A stretch of 64,000 bases of DNA from Mesorhizobium erdmanii USDA 3471 (GCF_000472705.1 NZ_AXAE01000026.1:45435-109434), one strand, 5' to 3'; numbered from the stretch's first letter, positions 17,652 through 26,458 are shown. Notes: generated by a model not told the origin, from the sequence alone. Numbers and translations are program-made.

Positions 17652-17898
17652 TCGAAGGATGGCGTCCCCAACTCAATGCGGTTTGCGCCAAAGCGAGCCA
17701 GAACTGCCTCAAGGGCCACCAGTATGAAGCGACGATCATCATAGCACGAGCAATAGAAGTCTATCGATATTTAGCCGGGAGAGATGATTGAGGTGGGGTG
17801 TGACGCACACGCACAGACGCCTTCTTGGCGGGCGCGGCGTTTCTTCATGTAAGCGCTTTCGGCGCGTGGTTACCTCTTGCAACTTGATTGGAAACGCG

Positions 17899-18435
17899 AT
17901 GGCTTTCAAAACGGCCGACCAGATTCTCAACGCCGATCCACGCTTTGGCAATCTGGTCGTCGCCGATGCCGCAGGAGTACGGCAGTTAACCCTCGCCGAC
18001 CATCACGCCACCATCGAGAATATCTCACTGAAGAGCCAAGTGCCGGCAGCGGTTATGGCCGCCTTTGATCGCGCGCGTAACATTCTGCTCTATGCCTGGT
18101 TTGATTATGACCTGCTCGTCGTCGGCGAAAGCCAGGCATTCGGAGCCTTCGAATTCGCGCTCAAACATCAGCTGAATGCGGTTGGTCGCCCCGATCGGGG
18201 CGGTCTGGGGCAACTGATAGATCAAGCTCGCAAGCACGGCATCTTACCCACTGCAACGACGGTCGCTGCTGGGCAAATGGATCCGATCGATGCACTACGC
18301 CATATGCGCAACTCGCTTGCGCATGGAACAAGTGACATCCATACGCCGGCGATGGCGCTCGACGTTGCAATCTTTTGCGCCTCCGCGATCGATTTCGTTT
18401 TTGCAGCCAAGACGACCGTCGCGCCAAACCCCTAA
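17899..18435 (+). CDS. HEPN-like domain protein
   Basis: This 178-residue, mainly helical protein contains MRNSLAHG near residue 136, matching the R-x4-H signature of HEPN RNases. An upstream helix pair (AAFDRARNILLYAWFDYDLL, then AFGAFEFALKHQL) resembles HEPN helices that bear an acidic residue. HEPN proteins are frequent toxins or effectors in antiphage and abortive-infection systems. ATG 17899 is chosen for its fit to a globular start; the upstream frame to 17788 reads as non-protein. It is 31 bases ahead of a Lit-like protease gene and probably co-transcribed. Base composition is lower in GC than in flanking genes. Confidence 0.65.
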   Translation: MAFKTADQILNADPRFGNLVVADAAGVRQLTLADHHATIENISLKSQVPAAVMAAFDRARNILLYAWFDYDLLVVGESQAFGAFEFALKHQLNAVGRPDRGGLGQLIDQARKHGILPTATTVAAGQMDPIDALRHMRNSLAHGTSDIHTPAMALDVAIFCASAIDFVFAAKTTVAPNP

Positions 18436-18466
18436 CTAAAGCTCCGCAACACTACATTCAATTCGC

Positions 18467-19402
18467 ATGGTGCATCAGATGATCTCGCAAGCCGAGGCAA
18501 AGGCAGCAATCCTCGATCTCCTGCGAGGAGCAGTCCCCGAGCGCGACGACGAAATCTGCTCCATCTGGAGCCAATATGCTCCTATCGTGGAAATAGTGCC
18601 GGATCGACCAGGCGTCACCATGAGGGCCACCGACAAAAGGATTCAGTTCAGTTTAAAGACAATCGATCTCTATTGGCTGCTCGGATTCAGCGCCTGGAAG
18701 TCGATTGAGGCCTATTCACCAGCCATCTTAATAGCCTCAGACTCAGGAATTCCGATCCAAAAAGTCCTCGACCGTGACGAGGCTCTGGGAAAGTTCGAGC
18801 GCGACTACAAGGCGCGCTTCGCCGCAGCACAGGATCTCATCGAAGCAACCACGACAGGCGACATAGACTGGCCACCAGACGTGCCGCGACCGCAGGGAGA
18901 CAGGGACGCGTTTTCGGATGATCAGGACAAGGCCGCGTTTGACCTCAGCCTCCTTGCACTCGCCTCCGCTCTTCTTCACGAACTCAAGCACGTCATCTAT
19001 CTAAATGAAAAAAACAACCCAGCAACATTGCCTGAGGAAGAAATCGGCTGTGACGTCTGGGCTCGCGAATTCCTGACGGTAAAGCTTGCCGAATACGCTC
19101 AAGCTCATTCCCACGACTACGAGGATGTTTGCGCCAAGCGCGCGACATCAATAGCCTTGGCAGCCATCATAGTGTACGCGATAACGCCCTCGCATGGTCA
19201 TTGGGGTACGTCGGATTATCCGCCGATCGCCGATCGCCTCGAAGCGCTCATAAACGGCTTTCCCCTTCCACCGAACTCGAAATTCTGGGTGTGGACGGCC
19301 TGTCTCGTTGTCGGCATTCTCCGAAAGCAACACCGCGCCGTGAACATCACGGGCGACTCACCTAAGGTTCTTGTAGAGAGGTTGCTGAGCGAGCTGCGAT
19401 AA
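18467..19402 (+). CDS. Zinc metalloprotease-like protein, peptidase U49 (Lit) type
   Basis: This 311-residue protein has the zincin motif HELKH near residue 170, within LASALLHELKHVIY, followed 15-20 residues on by EEEIGCDVWARE, which offers a third metal ligand. This layout resembles peptidase U49, the family of the E. coli Lit exclusion protein that cleaves EF-Tu during phage infection. The family call is by motif memory. The start could be ATG 18467 or 18479; neither has a strong Shine-Dalgarno. It follows a HEPN-like gene and sits in a lower-GC block next to a Gabija-like pair, supporting an antiphage role. Confidence 0.65.
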   Translation: MVHQMISQAEAKAAILDLLRGAVPERDDEICSIWSQYAPIVEIVPDRPGVTMRATDKRIQFSLKTIDLYWLLGFSAWKSIEAYSPAILIASDSGIPIQKVLDRDEALGKFERDYKARFAAAQDLIEATTTGDIDWPPDVPRPQGDRDAFSDDQDKAAFDLSLLALASALLHELKHVIYLNEKNNPATLPEEEIGCDVWAREFLTVKLAEYAQAHSHDYEDVCAKRATSIALAAIIVYAITPSHGHWGTSDYPPIADRLEALINGFPLPPNSKFWVWTACLVVGILRKQHRAVNITGDSPKVLVERLLSELR

Positions 19403-19464
19403 TCGACCGTCCACAGGTCAGGCAAGCTTCGCGTCGACGAGCTTCATCGCACTGACGCGAGCCC

Positions 19465-20190
19465 CTAACGAATTCGAATCGTCTTGTAAGAAAGCACCGA
19501 GAGGTCGACTTGCAACTCATCTGTGAAGTGCATTTCATACGTGCTCGCGTCGAACCCGGCGAAACTCGCCCCTCTGGCTTTCAGGCTCTTGAATGTTCTG
19601 CAAACGGCCGAAATGAATATCGGTATGACGTTCAAATAAATCTGCCGAGTTGGGTAACGTTCGGCATTCGCCTTGGCGAGCAATTCGTTGAACCTGAGGT
19701 CTGCTCTCAACTGATCCGCAATCTTGCTCCGATTTTTCGGGCTCATTTTGCTTTCGAGAGCAGGCGAATTCAGCTCGCTGTCCACACGTAGAAGGAAGTC
19801 CTCTGCCTTGTAAAGTTGATTAGCTACATGTCCGCCACCGACAACATAGTGACTTGCTATCAGAAATTCGGCTCCCAAGAACCTCAATGGACCTCCTTCC
19901 TGGGCCATTGTCTCATTCCAACTCGAAAACAACTCATGATCTCTGTGGTGAATAGCGTTTCGCAATAGCAAAATTACCGACGTATCTGCGTTCTCAAAAT
20001 AGTCAAAGGCCGCTTTGTCTATGTCGTACAGGCTGTGAAAAGCCTCCAATTTGGCCTCAAAACTGCGGTCCAGATTGTCGATAGCTTCCTGAAGGTCGAC
20101 CTTCTTCAGCCCGTCGAACCTTGCGTTTGCCTCTGCATAAATGCGCATCGCGTTCGCCAGTTTGTCGATTGCTCGTTCCGCTATTTTCAT
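19465..20190 (-). CDS. Uncharacterised protein with HEPN-like RNAIHH motif
   Basis: This protein of about 241 residues is mostly helical. It contains LLLRNAIHHRDHELF near residue 76, fitting R-x4-H, and a coiled N-terminal region. I do not recognise the full family. The frame remains open to 20379, but residues upstream of ATG 20190 are Arg/Ser/Pro-rich and unlikely to be coding. There is no clear Shine-Dalgarno. It diverges from the OLD-nuclease gene across a 188-base control region and converges on the Lit-like protease gene. It may be a further defence component or a regulator. Confidence 0.55.
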   Translation of the reverse strand: MKIAERAIDKLANAMRIYAEANARFDGLKKVDLQEAIDNLDRSFEAKLEAFHSLYDIDKAAFDYFENADTSVILLLRNAIHHRDHELFSSWNETMAQEGGPLRFLGAEFLIASHYVVGGGHVANQLYKAEDFLLRVDSELNSPALESKMSPKNRSKIADQLRADLRFNELLAKANAERYPTRQIYLNVIPIFISAVCRTFKSLKARGASFAGFDASTYEMHFTDELQVDLSVLSYKTIRIR

Positions 20191-20378
20191 GCTTTGGTTC
20201 GCTGTGTCTTCTAGATGATGGCGCCTACTGGACAAAATCCTTGCGGGACCTGAAGGCCGCCGGCTCGCCTCTGATGGTTGTTTGTTTATCGAATTCGCGG
20301 CACGAAGACTAGGAGTAGCATTCTTCGCGCTTTGCCGACGCTCCTGCGGGAGGTACTGTTCCCTTGGGAGTGGGAACA

Positions 20379-22208
20379 ATGAAAATCGTAAGACTCGATA
20401 TTGAAGGTTTTCGTGGCATTCAGAACGGTAAGGTTCTGTTCGGCGATTTCACTATTCTTATTGGTGCCAACAACTCCGGCAAAACGACCGTCGTCGAGGC
20501 GCTCGCCTTATTGCTGGGGCGCGATCGGCTGGTGCGTACCCTTACCGAGCATGACTTCTTCGGCTCCGATCCGCAGGCGGCGACGAGGATCAAGATCGTC
20601 GCCACCATTTCCGATTTCGCGCCCAACGACCCCGCCCATCAACACGAGTGGTTTCGACAAGGACGCGGCGTCGAGAAGTGGTTCGACCCCGCCAGCGGCG
20701 ACCTTCATCCGGCGGCTACGGCGCAAGCAACTCAACTCGCCTGCCAGATCGCCTTCTGCGCCCGCTTTGGCCGCACCACCCTAGAAACCGAGACCGCTCG
20801 TTACTTCTACGACCATGCCCTCGACGACGATCCGTTTTCGGATGACTCGCCCGCTGTGCCGCTCCCGGTCAACCTAATTAAGGAACTCGGCCTTTTCCTC
20901 GTTCCAGCCAATCGGACTTGGGACAAGATGATGTCTTTCGGGTCCGACCTGTTCCGCAAGACGGTCGCCTATGTCGGTGGTAATCCTGCGGAAGCGGTTC
21001 TGGCAGAGCGTGATAGGCTTCGCGATCCGGAACAGCCGCTCGAAGAGGACGGTAGACTTTCGGTGCTCGTCGGAGAGGTGAACAACGATCTCAAAACTCT
21101 GTTCGGAAGACAGATCGATCTCAGCCTTCGCCTCACATCGACAGACAGCGAAGGTGTCCTAGATGCAGTGATGCCGCATTTTCAGGAGGCGGCTCGTCCG
21201 CCGCTTCCTGGCCGCAGGCATGGCAACGGCATAATCTCCCTTCAGACACTCGTGCTGCTGATGCGCTTTGGAAGCCTGCGAAAAGCGCGCGGCGATAACT
21301 TCATTATGCTGATCGAAGAACCGGAACTGCACGTTCCGCCGCCGCAGCAGCGAAAGTTGCTTCACTACCTTAAAAGGATGACGACGCAAACGATCATTAC
21401 CAGCCATTCGCCCACCGTGTCGGCAGTTGCGGCCCCTCACCAACTTGTCCTGATGGTCAATCGCGCAGGGGCGCTGACCGCGAGCCCTCTGCTGACCGTT
21501 CCAATCGATCAGAATGCGACCGCTGTCAGGCGCTCACTGTTTCTCACCGAACGTGCGGCGACAGTTTCGGCAGTGATGCACCCTTCAGTTCTGATACCCG
21601 AAGGAAAGTTCGACGCGTCCTGGCTGCGATTGCTCGGACGCATCGCCGATCTGACAGAATTGCCCGCCGATCCGCAAGGCGCGACCTTTACGCACGAAGT
21701 CGGTGTGATCCCGACCAAGGACGCCCGCATCAATGAAACCTACCGCGACCTTGCACTCGTGCATCCCACGCTCAGCTGTCTCGTCGATGGAGACCCATCA
21801 GGCAACGACTACAAGAATGCGCTGTCCGGTGGAGCATCGCCTTGCTTGCGTATCATCCAGTGGCCGAACGGCTGGGAGATCGAAGATGTCGTCTCTTGGG
21901 TTTGCGCAGTGGACGCGAGTGTCATCGCGCACGCGGATTTAGTGCCGTTCAACCTTCCTGCCAACATTGCGGCGCTTGCAAATTATCTGAAATCGCCAGC
22001 GGCAAAGACGGACGAAATTCTGCACGGCACTCTTGCCGACCTGATTGTTGCAAAGCCAGCATGCAGCCGCCGCGTGCGGCATGTCCTAGCCGTGCTTGCG
22101 GCCATCGCGACAGGGAAGGCTCCTCCTGCGAATTCTGCCACACAAGTAGCACATGCCAACGGCATCACCGTCCACTGGTCGTTCAACGATGCCTTTCCGG
22201 GGATTTGA
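20379..22208 (+). CDS. OLD-family ATP-dependent nuclease, Gabija GajA-like
   Basis: This protein of about 609 residues combines an ABC/SMC-like ATPase with a TOPRIM nuclease domain. Walker A GANNSGKTT is at residue 29, a signature-like NGIISLQTLVLL near 283, Walker B MLIEEPELH near 310 and the H-loop TIITSHSP near 340. TOPRIM residues appear as VLIPEGKFD (Glu, near 406) and CLVDGDPSG (Asp-x-Asp, near 468). Class 2 OLD nucleases pair with a UvrD-like helicase; GajA of Gabija is the known example, about 580 residues long. ATG 20379 has GGGAG eight bases upstream. Its 3' end overlaps the helicase gene. Confidence 0.85.
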   Translation: MKIVRLDIEGFRGIQNGKVLFGDFTILIGANNSGKTTVVEALALLLGRDRLVRTLTEHDFFGSDPQAATRIKIVATISDFAPNDPAHQHEWFRQGRGVEKWFDPASGDLHPAATAQATQLACQIAFCARFGRTTLETETARYFYDHALDDDPFSDDSPAVPLPVNLIKELGLFLVPANRTWDKMMSFGSDLFRKTVAYVGGNPAEAVLAERDRLRDPEQPLEEDGRLSVLVGEVNNDLKTLFGRQIDLSLRLTSTDSEGVLDAVMPHFQEAARPPLPGRRHGNGIISLQTLVLLMRFGSLRKARGDNFIMLIEEPELHVPPPQQRKLLHYLKRMTTQTIITSHSPTVSAVAAPHQLVLMVNRAGALTASPLLTVPIDQNATAVRRSLFLTERAATVSAVMHPSVLIPEGKFDASWLRLLGRIADLTELPADPQGATFTHEVGVIPTKDARINETYRDLALVHPTLSCLVDGDPSGNDYKNALSGGASPCLRIIQWPNGWEIEDVVSWVCAVDASVIAHADLVPFNLPANIAALANYLKSPAAKTDEILHGTLADLIVAKPACSRRVRHVLAVLAAIATGKAPPANSATQVAHANGITVHWSFNDAFPGI

Positions 22209-23454
22209 GGGACCGGCGGGTTCGGGCAAAACATACCGACTTATGGAATCGGTAGAAGAGCGGCTGGCCCAACACCCCTTGGAGCCGCACCAGAAGGTTT
22301 TGGCGCTGACGTTCATGCATGGCTCGCGCCGGCGCCTCGATGAGGAACTGCGATCAAATCTGCTTTTGCGTGGAAAGTCGATTGCCATGACGATCGATAG
22401 CTTCGCCCTGCAGGTCTGGACCCGCTGGCGATCGTTGGCTGCCTCCCTGAATCTCGAAACGGGTAATTTCAACGAGACCTGCGATGCATGCGGGCAACTG
22501 CTCGAACACCCACAGGTCGCGATGTGGGTAGCGCGGTCCTACCCGGTCATGGTGGTGGACGAAGCGCAGGAGTTGTCGCCGCCGAGACTGCGGATCATCA
22601 GCGCTTTGGCGCTGCATGCTTCGGTGTTCGTGGCAGCAGACGAGTTTCAGTGCCTCGACGAAGATTTGGATACAGGTCCGTTTTTGGCATGGTTCCAAGG
22701 TGGGGAGACCACACAGCTCAATCACATCCACCGCACGGCTGTCGCGGGTCTGCTGAACGCGGGCGCAAATCTCCGCCACTTGGCTGCGCCTGCAGCCGGA
22801 CCGGGTCTAAGCATCAATTATTTTTTTCCGAACGTCGCGCCGTTCCGGATTGGCGCCGCGATAGCACAAGCGCAAGGGACCCGTGCCGTCCTCTTCCCAC
22901 CGGCAGGGCGCGCCTGGGCGGATGCGATCGCTCAAAGGCTTGGCGAGGGATTGCAATCTCCCAACTACAACATTCCGCCGATCAGGCTGGTCCTTGAGCC
23001 CCGCGCTTCCGACGAGATCGAGGCGGTGATGACCGGTATTGCGGACGCTGACATTTTGAACCCTAGCCAGATCGCAGCACGATTTGGGCAACTGGAGAAT
23101 CCGCCTCGCTGGATCCCGCATGTCACAGCAGCAGCGCTCCAGGCTCTGAACAGGCAAGGGAAGGCGGCGTGGTCGGCACCCGAATTGCGTGCGTTGGTCG
23201 AACGTAAGGCGGCGAACTTTCGCGCCTATACAAGCGACCGCGTTCGCGGCGTTCCATTACTCGGCATTCACCAAGCGAAAAACCGACAGTTCGACCACGT
23301 CATCATCCTCTGGCCGCACGGCGTTCCGGGAGGCGATCAGCTAAGGGCTAGATTACTTTATAACGGCATCACGCGCGCCCGCATCAGCTGCAGAGTATTT
23401 GTCCGCTCGGAAGGCTTGTTGCAGCAAGCACCCTTCGCGTTCAACGCCGCCTAA
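22189..23454 (+). CDS. UvrD/PcrA-like SF1 helicase, Gabija GajB-like
   Basis: This protein of about 421 residues has superfamily 1 motifs: Walker A GPAGSGKT at residues 8-15, motif II VVDEAQE near 124, ADEFQCLDED near 155, a motif V-like AKNRQFDHVIIL near 363 and motif VI YNGITRARIS near 390. It is short for UvrD, which fits the reduced GajB type. ATG 22189 overlaps the nuclease gene by 20 bases; ATG 22153 is an alternative. Neither start has a Shine-Dalgarno, so translational coupling is likely. In Gabija, GajB assembles with GajA into one complex. Confidence 0.82.
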   Translation: MPFRGFEGPAGSGKTYRLMESVEERLAQHPLEPHQKVLALTFMHGSRRRLDEELRSNLLLRGKSIAMTIDSFALQVWTRWRSLAASLNLETGNFNETCDACGQLLEHPQVAMWVARSYPVMVVDEAQELSPPRLRIISALALHASVFVAADEFQCLDEDLDTGPFLAWFQGGETTQLNHIHRTAVAGLLNAGANLRHLAAPAAGPGLSINYFFPNVAPFRIGAAIAQAQGTRAVLFPPAGRAWADAIAQRLGEGLQSPNYNIPPIRLVLEPRASDEIEAVMTGIADADILNPSQIAARFGQLENPPRWIPHVTAAALQALNRQGKAAWSAPELRALVERKAANFRAYTSDRVRGVPLLGIHQAKNRQFDHVIILWPHGVPGGDQLRARLLYNGITRARISCRVFVRSEGLLQQAPFAFNAA

Positions 23455-23463
23455 GGGCACCGC

Positions 23464-23585
23464 TCCTTCTCCGCCAAGGCCGCGAGCATGACCGCCTCCT
23501 GGCGGTAGCGTTGGGCCATGCGGTCGTTTTCCGGCTGGTGGCGGATCTGACCTTCCAGGGCGCCGATCTCGCGTCCAGCGATTGA
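23464..23585 (-). repeat. Partial degenerate copy of the gene at 26520-27056
   Basis: This stretch matches 26668-26789 over about 120 bases with scattered differences and one small deletion, in the same orientation. Shared blocks include CTTCTCCGCCAAGGCCGCGA and ATGCGGTCGTTTTCCGGC. It begins ten bases after the helicase stop. It is a non-functional fragment of the internal part of the 178-residue protein gene 3 kb away, left at the right edge of the defence block. Confidence 0.8.
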
Positions 23586-23596
23586 AGCATTTAATC

Positions 23597-23734
23597 AGGC
23601 GGGCCGCCTTGCCGTAGTGCCAACCGCCGGGGCCGCGCGGAAACGCTCTGCGTCGGCCACGAAGCCAGCGAAGCGATGATCCCGGTCGCGATTTTCGATC
23701 CAATACAGCCCGCACCGAACCTTCCGGGCCTTCC
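23597..23734 (-). pseudogene. Unidentified coding remnant at the island's right edge
   Basis: Read on the minus strand, this stretch gives a protein-like segment (GLYWIENRDRDHRFAGFVAD and on), with no start codon of its own; it is joined in frame to the neighbouring antisense sequence. It ends at a stop near 23597. It may be the tail of a gene lost when the island was inserted. No family recognised. Confidence 0.3.
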
Positions 23735-24694
23735 CTACGCCCCAACCACCCCCGCCGCCTGCGCGCGCATATACACCAACCCCGCCACCGCCAAATCCCC
23801 CACCGCCAACCCTCGAAACACAAACGCCGTCGTCTCCTGCGCACTCTCTCGCCCGGCAAAATCCCCACACACCAGCCCCGTCAAATCGCCCGCGACCGTC
23901 GCCGGGTCGACCATCGGCCTGGCCATGTTTTTCTCCTGCTCCAGGTCGTCGACGATGATGCGGTCGAAGCGGGGCATGGTTTCGGGCAGCCAGGGCAGGG
24001 CCTGGTCGGTCATCACGGCGAAGCTGCCTGGCTTCAGCCAGTTGGCGTCGAGGAAGGGCAGGGGTTTGGGCACCAGGGTCACCGTCGTCACCACCATGTC
24101 GGCGCCTTCGATCGCTGCCCTTGCCGTGTCGCATGGGATTGCTTCCAGACCCCGCGATTGCGCCATTTCGCACAGCGCGTCGCGGTTGGCGGTGCCGCGG
24201 CCGAAGGCGCGGATCTCGCGCAAGGGAAAGAGGTCGGCGAAGGCTTCGAGGTGGCCGCGCGCTTGCACCCCGCAGCCGATGAAGGCGATCGACGACGCGT
24301 CGTCGCGCGCCATGCGCCTGGCGGCGACGGCGCTCAAGGCGGCCGTGCGCTTGGCCGTCACCCAGTTGCCGTCGACCAGGGCGAGCGGCAGGCCGGTTTC
24401 GGCGTCGAGCAGCGTGATCAGCGAATTCAGCGTCGGCAGTCCGCGCCCGGCGTTGCGCGGGTTGACGACCAGCGACTTGGTGGCGAGCACCGGCGGATTG
24501 GAGGCAACGCCCAGCGTCGCCATGATGTAGCGGTCGTCGCCCGGCCAGACGGCGGCCTTGGGCGCGCACCAGACTTCGCCGCGCCGCTGGCCTGATATCT
24601 GGCGTTCGATCTCGTCGACGATGTCGGGCGTGGAGATCGCCAGGCGATCGAGAACCGCCGACGACAGAAAGGGCAGCGTTTCGGCGGTGTTCAT
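23735..24694 (-). CDS. Ornithine cyclodeaminase / mu-crystallin family protein
   Basis: This 319-residue protein has the family's NAD(P)-binding Rossmann site, IAFIGCGVQARGHLEAF near residue 135. An N-terminal substrate domain contains KSLVVNPRN and LLDAETGLPLALVDGNWVTAKRTAALSA-type strands near residues 70-110. A late TDQALPWL region falls near residue 225. Members include ornithine cyclodeaminase, alanine dehydrogenase, ketimine reductase and opine-related enzymes, so the substrate is unclear. Length fits. The 3' end adjoins the scarred right boundary of the defence block, but the gene itself looks intact. Confidence 0.85.
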   Translation of the reverse strand: MNTAETLPFLSSAVLDRLAISTPDIVDEIERQISGQRRGEVWCAPKAAVWPGDDRYIMATLGVASNPPVLATKSLVVNPRNAGRGLPTLNSLITLLDAETGLPLALVDGNWVTAKRTAALSAVAARRMARDDASSIAFIGCGVQARGHLEAFADLFPLREIRAFGRGTANRDALCEMAQSRGLEAIPCDTARAAIEGADMVVTTVTLVPKPLPFLDANWLKPGSFAVMTDQALPWLPETMPRFDRIIVDDLEQEKNMARPMVDPATVAGDLTGLVCGDFAGRESAQETTAFVFRGLAVGDLAVAGLVYMRAQAAGVVGA

Positions 24695-24952
24695 GCGGTC
24701 ATTCTTCCCAAGTGGACCACCAGACTACACGATGTGCGCGGGGCCGAAAGCCTCGCGTCGGCGAGCGGCGCGGCCGCCGGAGTGGGCGTCTGGATGGCCT
24801 CGCCGGCATCGGCCGCGACCCGGGCGCGCTTGTCCGCCGCCCCTGTGTGCACGAGGCCAGGCGCTGCCGCGACAGCCTGCACGAAATTTCCCGGCCAACC
24901 CACGGATATTTAATCCGCTTCGCGCGTTATTGCGGCTATGGCGGAAGGGCGG

Positions 24953-26458
24953 ATGACCATGGCATGGCCGCGAGGCGGGGGCGAAATCGCGGCACTGATG
25001 CGCGATTATCCCTGGCACACGAGCCCGCTCGGGCCGCCCGATGGGTGGACGCCCAGCCTTCGCACGACCGTCGACCTGTTGCTCGCCGCGCATGCCCAGA
25101 TCGTGCTGTTTTGCGGGCCGGAATTCATCGCGCTCTACAATGACGCCTACGCGCCGACCATCGGCGACAAGCATCCGCGCGCGCTGGGGCGGCCGGCGCG
25201 GGAGAACTGGGCGGAGCTGTGGGATGACCTGGAGCCGCTGCTCGGCGGCGTGCTCGAAACAGGGGAAACGTTTTCGGCCAAAGACCGGCCATTCTACATC
25301 GAGCGCTCGGGCGGGGTGGGCGAGACGGTGTATTTCGACATCTCCTATTCGCCGGTGCGGGCGCGGGACGGCGGCGTCGAGGCTGTGCTGTGCATCGTTT
25401 CGGAAACCACGGCGCGGGTGCTGGCCGCGTCGCGCGTGCGCGAGAGCGAGCAGCGCTTCCGTGCGCTGGTCGAAGCCAGCTCCGACGTCATCTACCGGAC
25501 GAGCCCGGACTGGCAGGAAATGCAAGAGATCGACGGTAGCGGTTTCCCGCTCAGCGTCGAGCGGCCGGCGATCCGCTGGCAGGACGAGTACCTGTTTCCC
25601 GAGGACCAGCCCGGCATCCAGTCGGCGATCGACCGGGCGATCGCCGAGCGCGGTGTGTTCGAACTGGAGCACCGCGTGCGGCGTGCCGACGGCAGCGCCG
25701 GCTGGACCCTGTCGCGGGCAATCCCGATCCTCGATGAGGACGGGGCGATCCAGGAATGGTTCGGCATGGCCGCCGATGTCACGGCAAGGCGGGCAAGCGA
25801 CCAGCACATCCGGCTGCTCATGCGCGAGGTGAACCACCGCGTGAAGAACCAGTATGCGGTCATCCTGTCGATGATCCGCGAGACAGCCAAGCGGGCGACC
25901 GACCCGCGCGCGTTCGAGTTCCAGATCCGCGAGCGCATCATGGCGCTTTCGCGTTCCCACGACCTGCTCGTGGTCAACGATTGGCGCGGCGCGGGCCTGG
26001 CGGACCTCGTGCGCGAGCATCTCAAACCCTTCGCCCATGAGCAACGGCTGGAGCTTTCCGGGCCCGACGTCACGCTGCAGCTCAGCGCGGTGCAGAACAT
26101 CGGCATGGCGCTGCACGAGCTCGCCACCAACGCGACGAAATACGGCGCCCTTGCGGGCGACGCGGGAACGGTGCGGATCAGCTGGCGGGTGCCGGCGAAC
26201 GGCGAGGAGCGCGGCGATTTCGAACTGGTCTGGGAGGAGCACAAGCCTGGCGGCGCCGAACCGACCGAGGCGGAGCCGCACCGCGGCTTCGGCAATGTCG
26301 TGCTGCTGCGTGTCGTGCCCAGCAGCCTGTCCGGCAGCGCGTCGCTCGAACGGCAGCCCGGCTTTGTCCGTTGGACGCTTTCGGCACCGCTAGGCAATGT
26401 CGTCATGGACGGCAAGGCTGATCTCGACGATCAGGCCGAACGGCAGGTTCAAGGCTGA
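24953..26458 (+). CDS. PAS domain HWE-family sensor histidine kinase
   Basis: This protein has about 501 residues. Two PAS-like sensor domains (about 25-160 and 165-285) precede an HWE kinase domain. The phospho-acceptor block is REVNHRVKNQYAVI near residue 290, the N-box-like MALHELATNATKYGAL is near 385, and VWEE near 425 supplies the W-x-E part of the family name. There are no membrane segments, so it is cytosolic. ATG 24953 has GGAAGGG upstream; ATG 24938 is possible. No response regulator is adjacent. The final 25 residues look like a low-complexity tail. Confidence 0.9.
   Translation: MTMAWPRGGGEIAALMRDYPWHTSPLGPPDGWTPSLRTTVDLLLAAHAQIVLFCGPEFIALYNDAYAPTIGDKHPRALGRPARENWAELWDDLEPLLGGVLETGETFSAKDRPFYIERSGGVGETVYFDISYSPVRARDGGVEAVLCIVSETTARVLAASRVRESEQRFRALVEASSDVIYRTSPDWQEMQEIDGSGFPLSVERPAIRWQDEYLFPEDQPGIQSAIDRAIAERGVFELEHRVRRADGSAGWTLSRAIPILDEDGAIQEWFGMAADVTARRASDQHIRLLMREVNHRVKNQYAVILSMIRETAKRATDPRAFEFQIRERIMALSRSHDLLVVNDWRGAGLADLVREHLKPFAHEQRLELSGPDVTLQLSAVQNIGMALHELATNATKYGALAGDAGTVRISWRVPANGEERGDFELVWEEHKPGGAEPTEAEPHRGFGNVVLLRVVPSSLSGSASLERQPGFVRWTLSAPLGNVVMDGKADLDDQAERQVQG

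Noticed and set aside
17533..17727. Plus-strand 64-codon frame in the gap after the MoaD-like gene
   Set aside because: Ser/Arg-rich with no ribosome site; the minus strand of the same stretch looks more protein-like.
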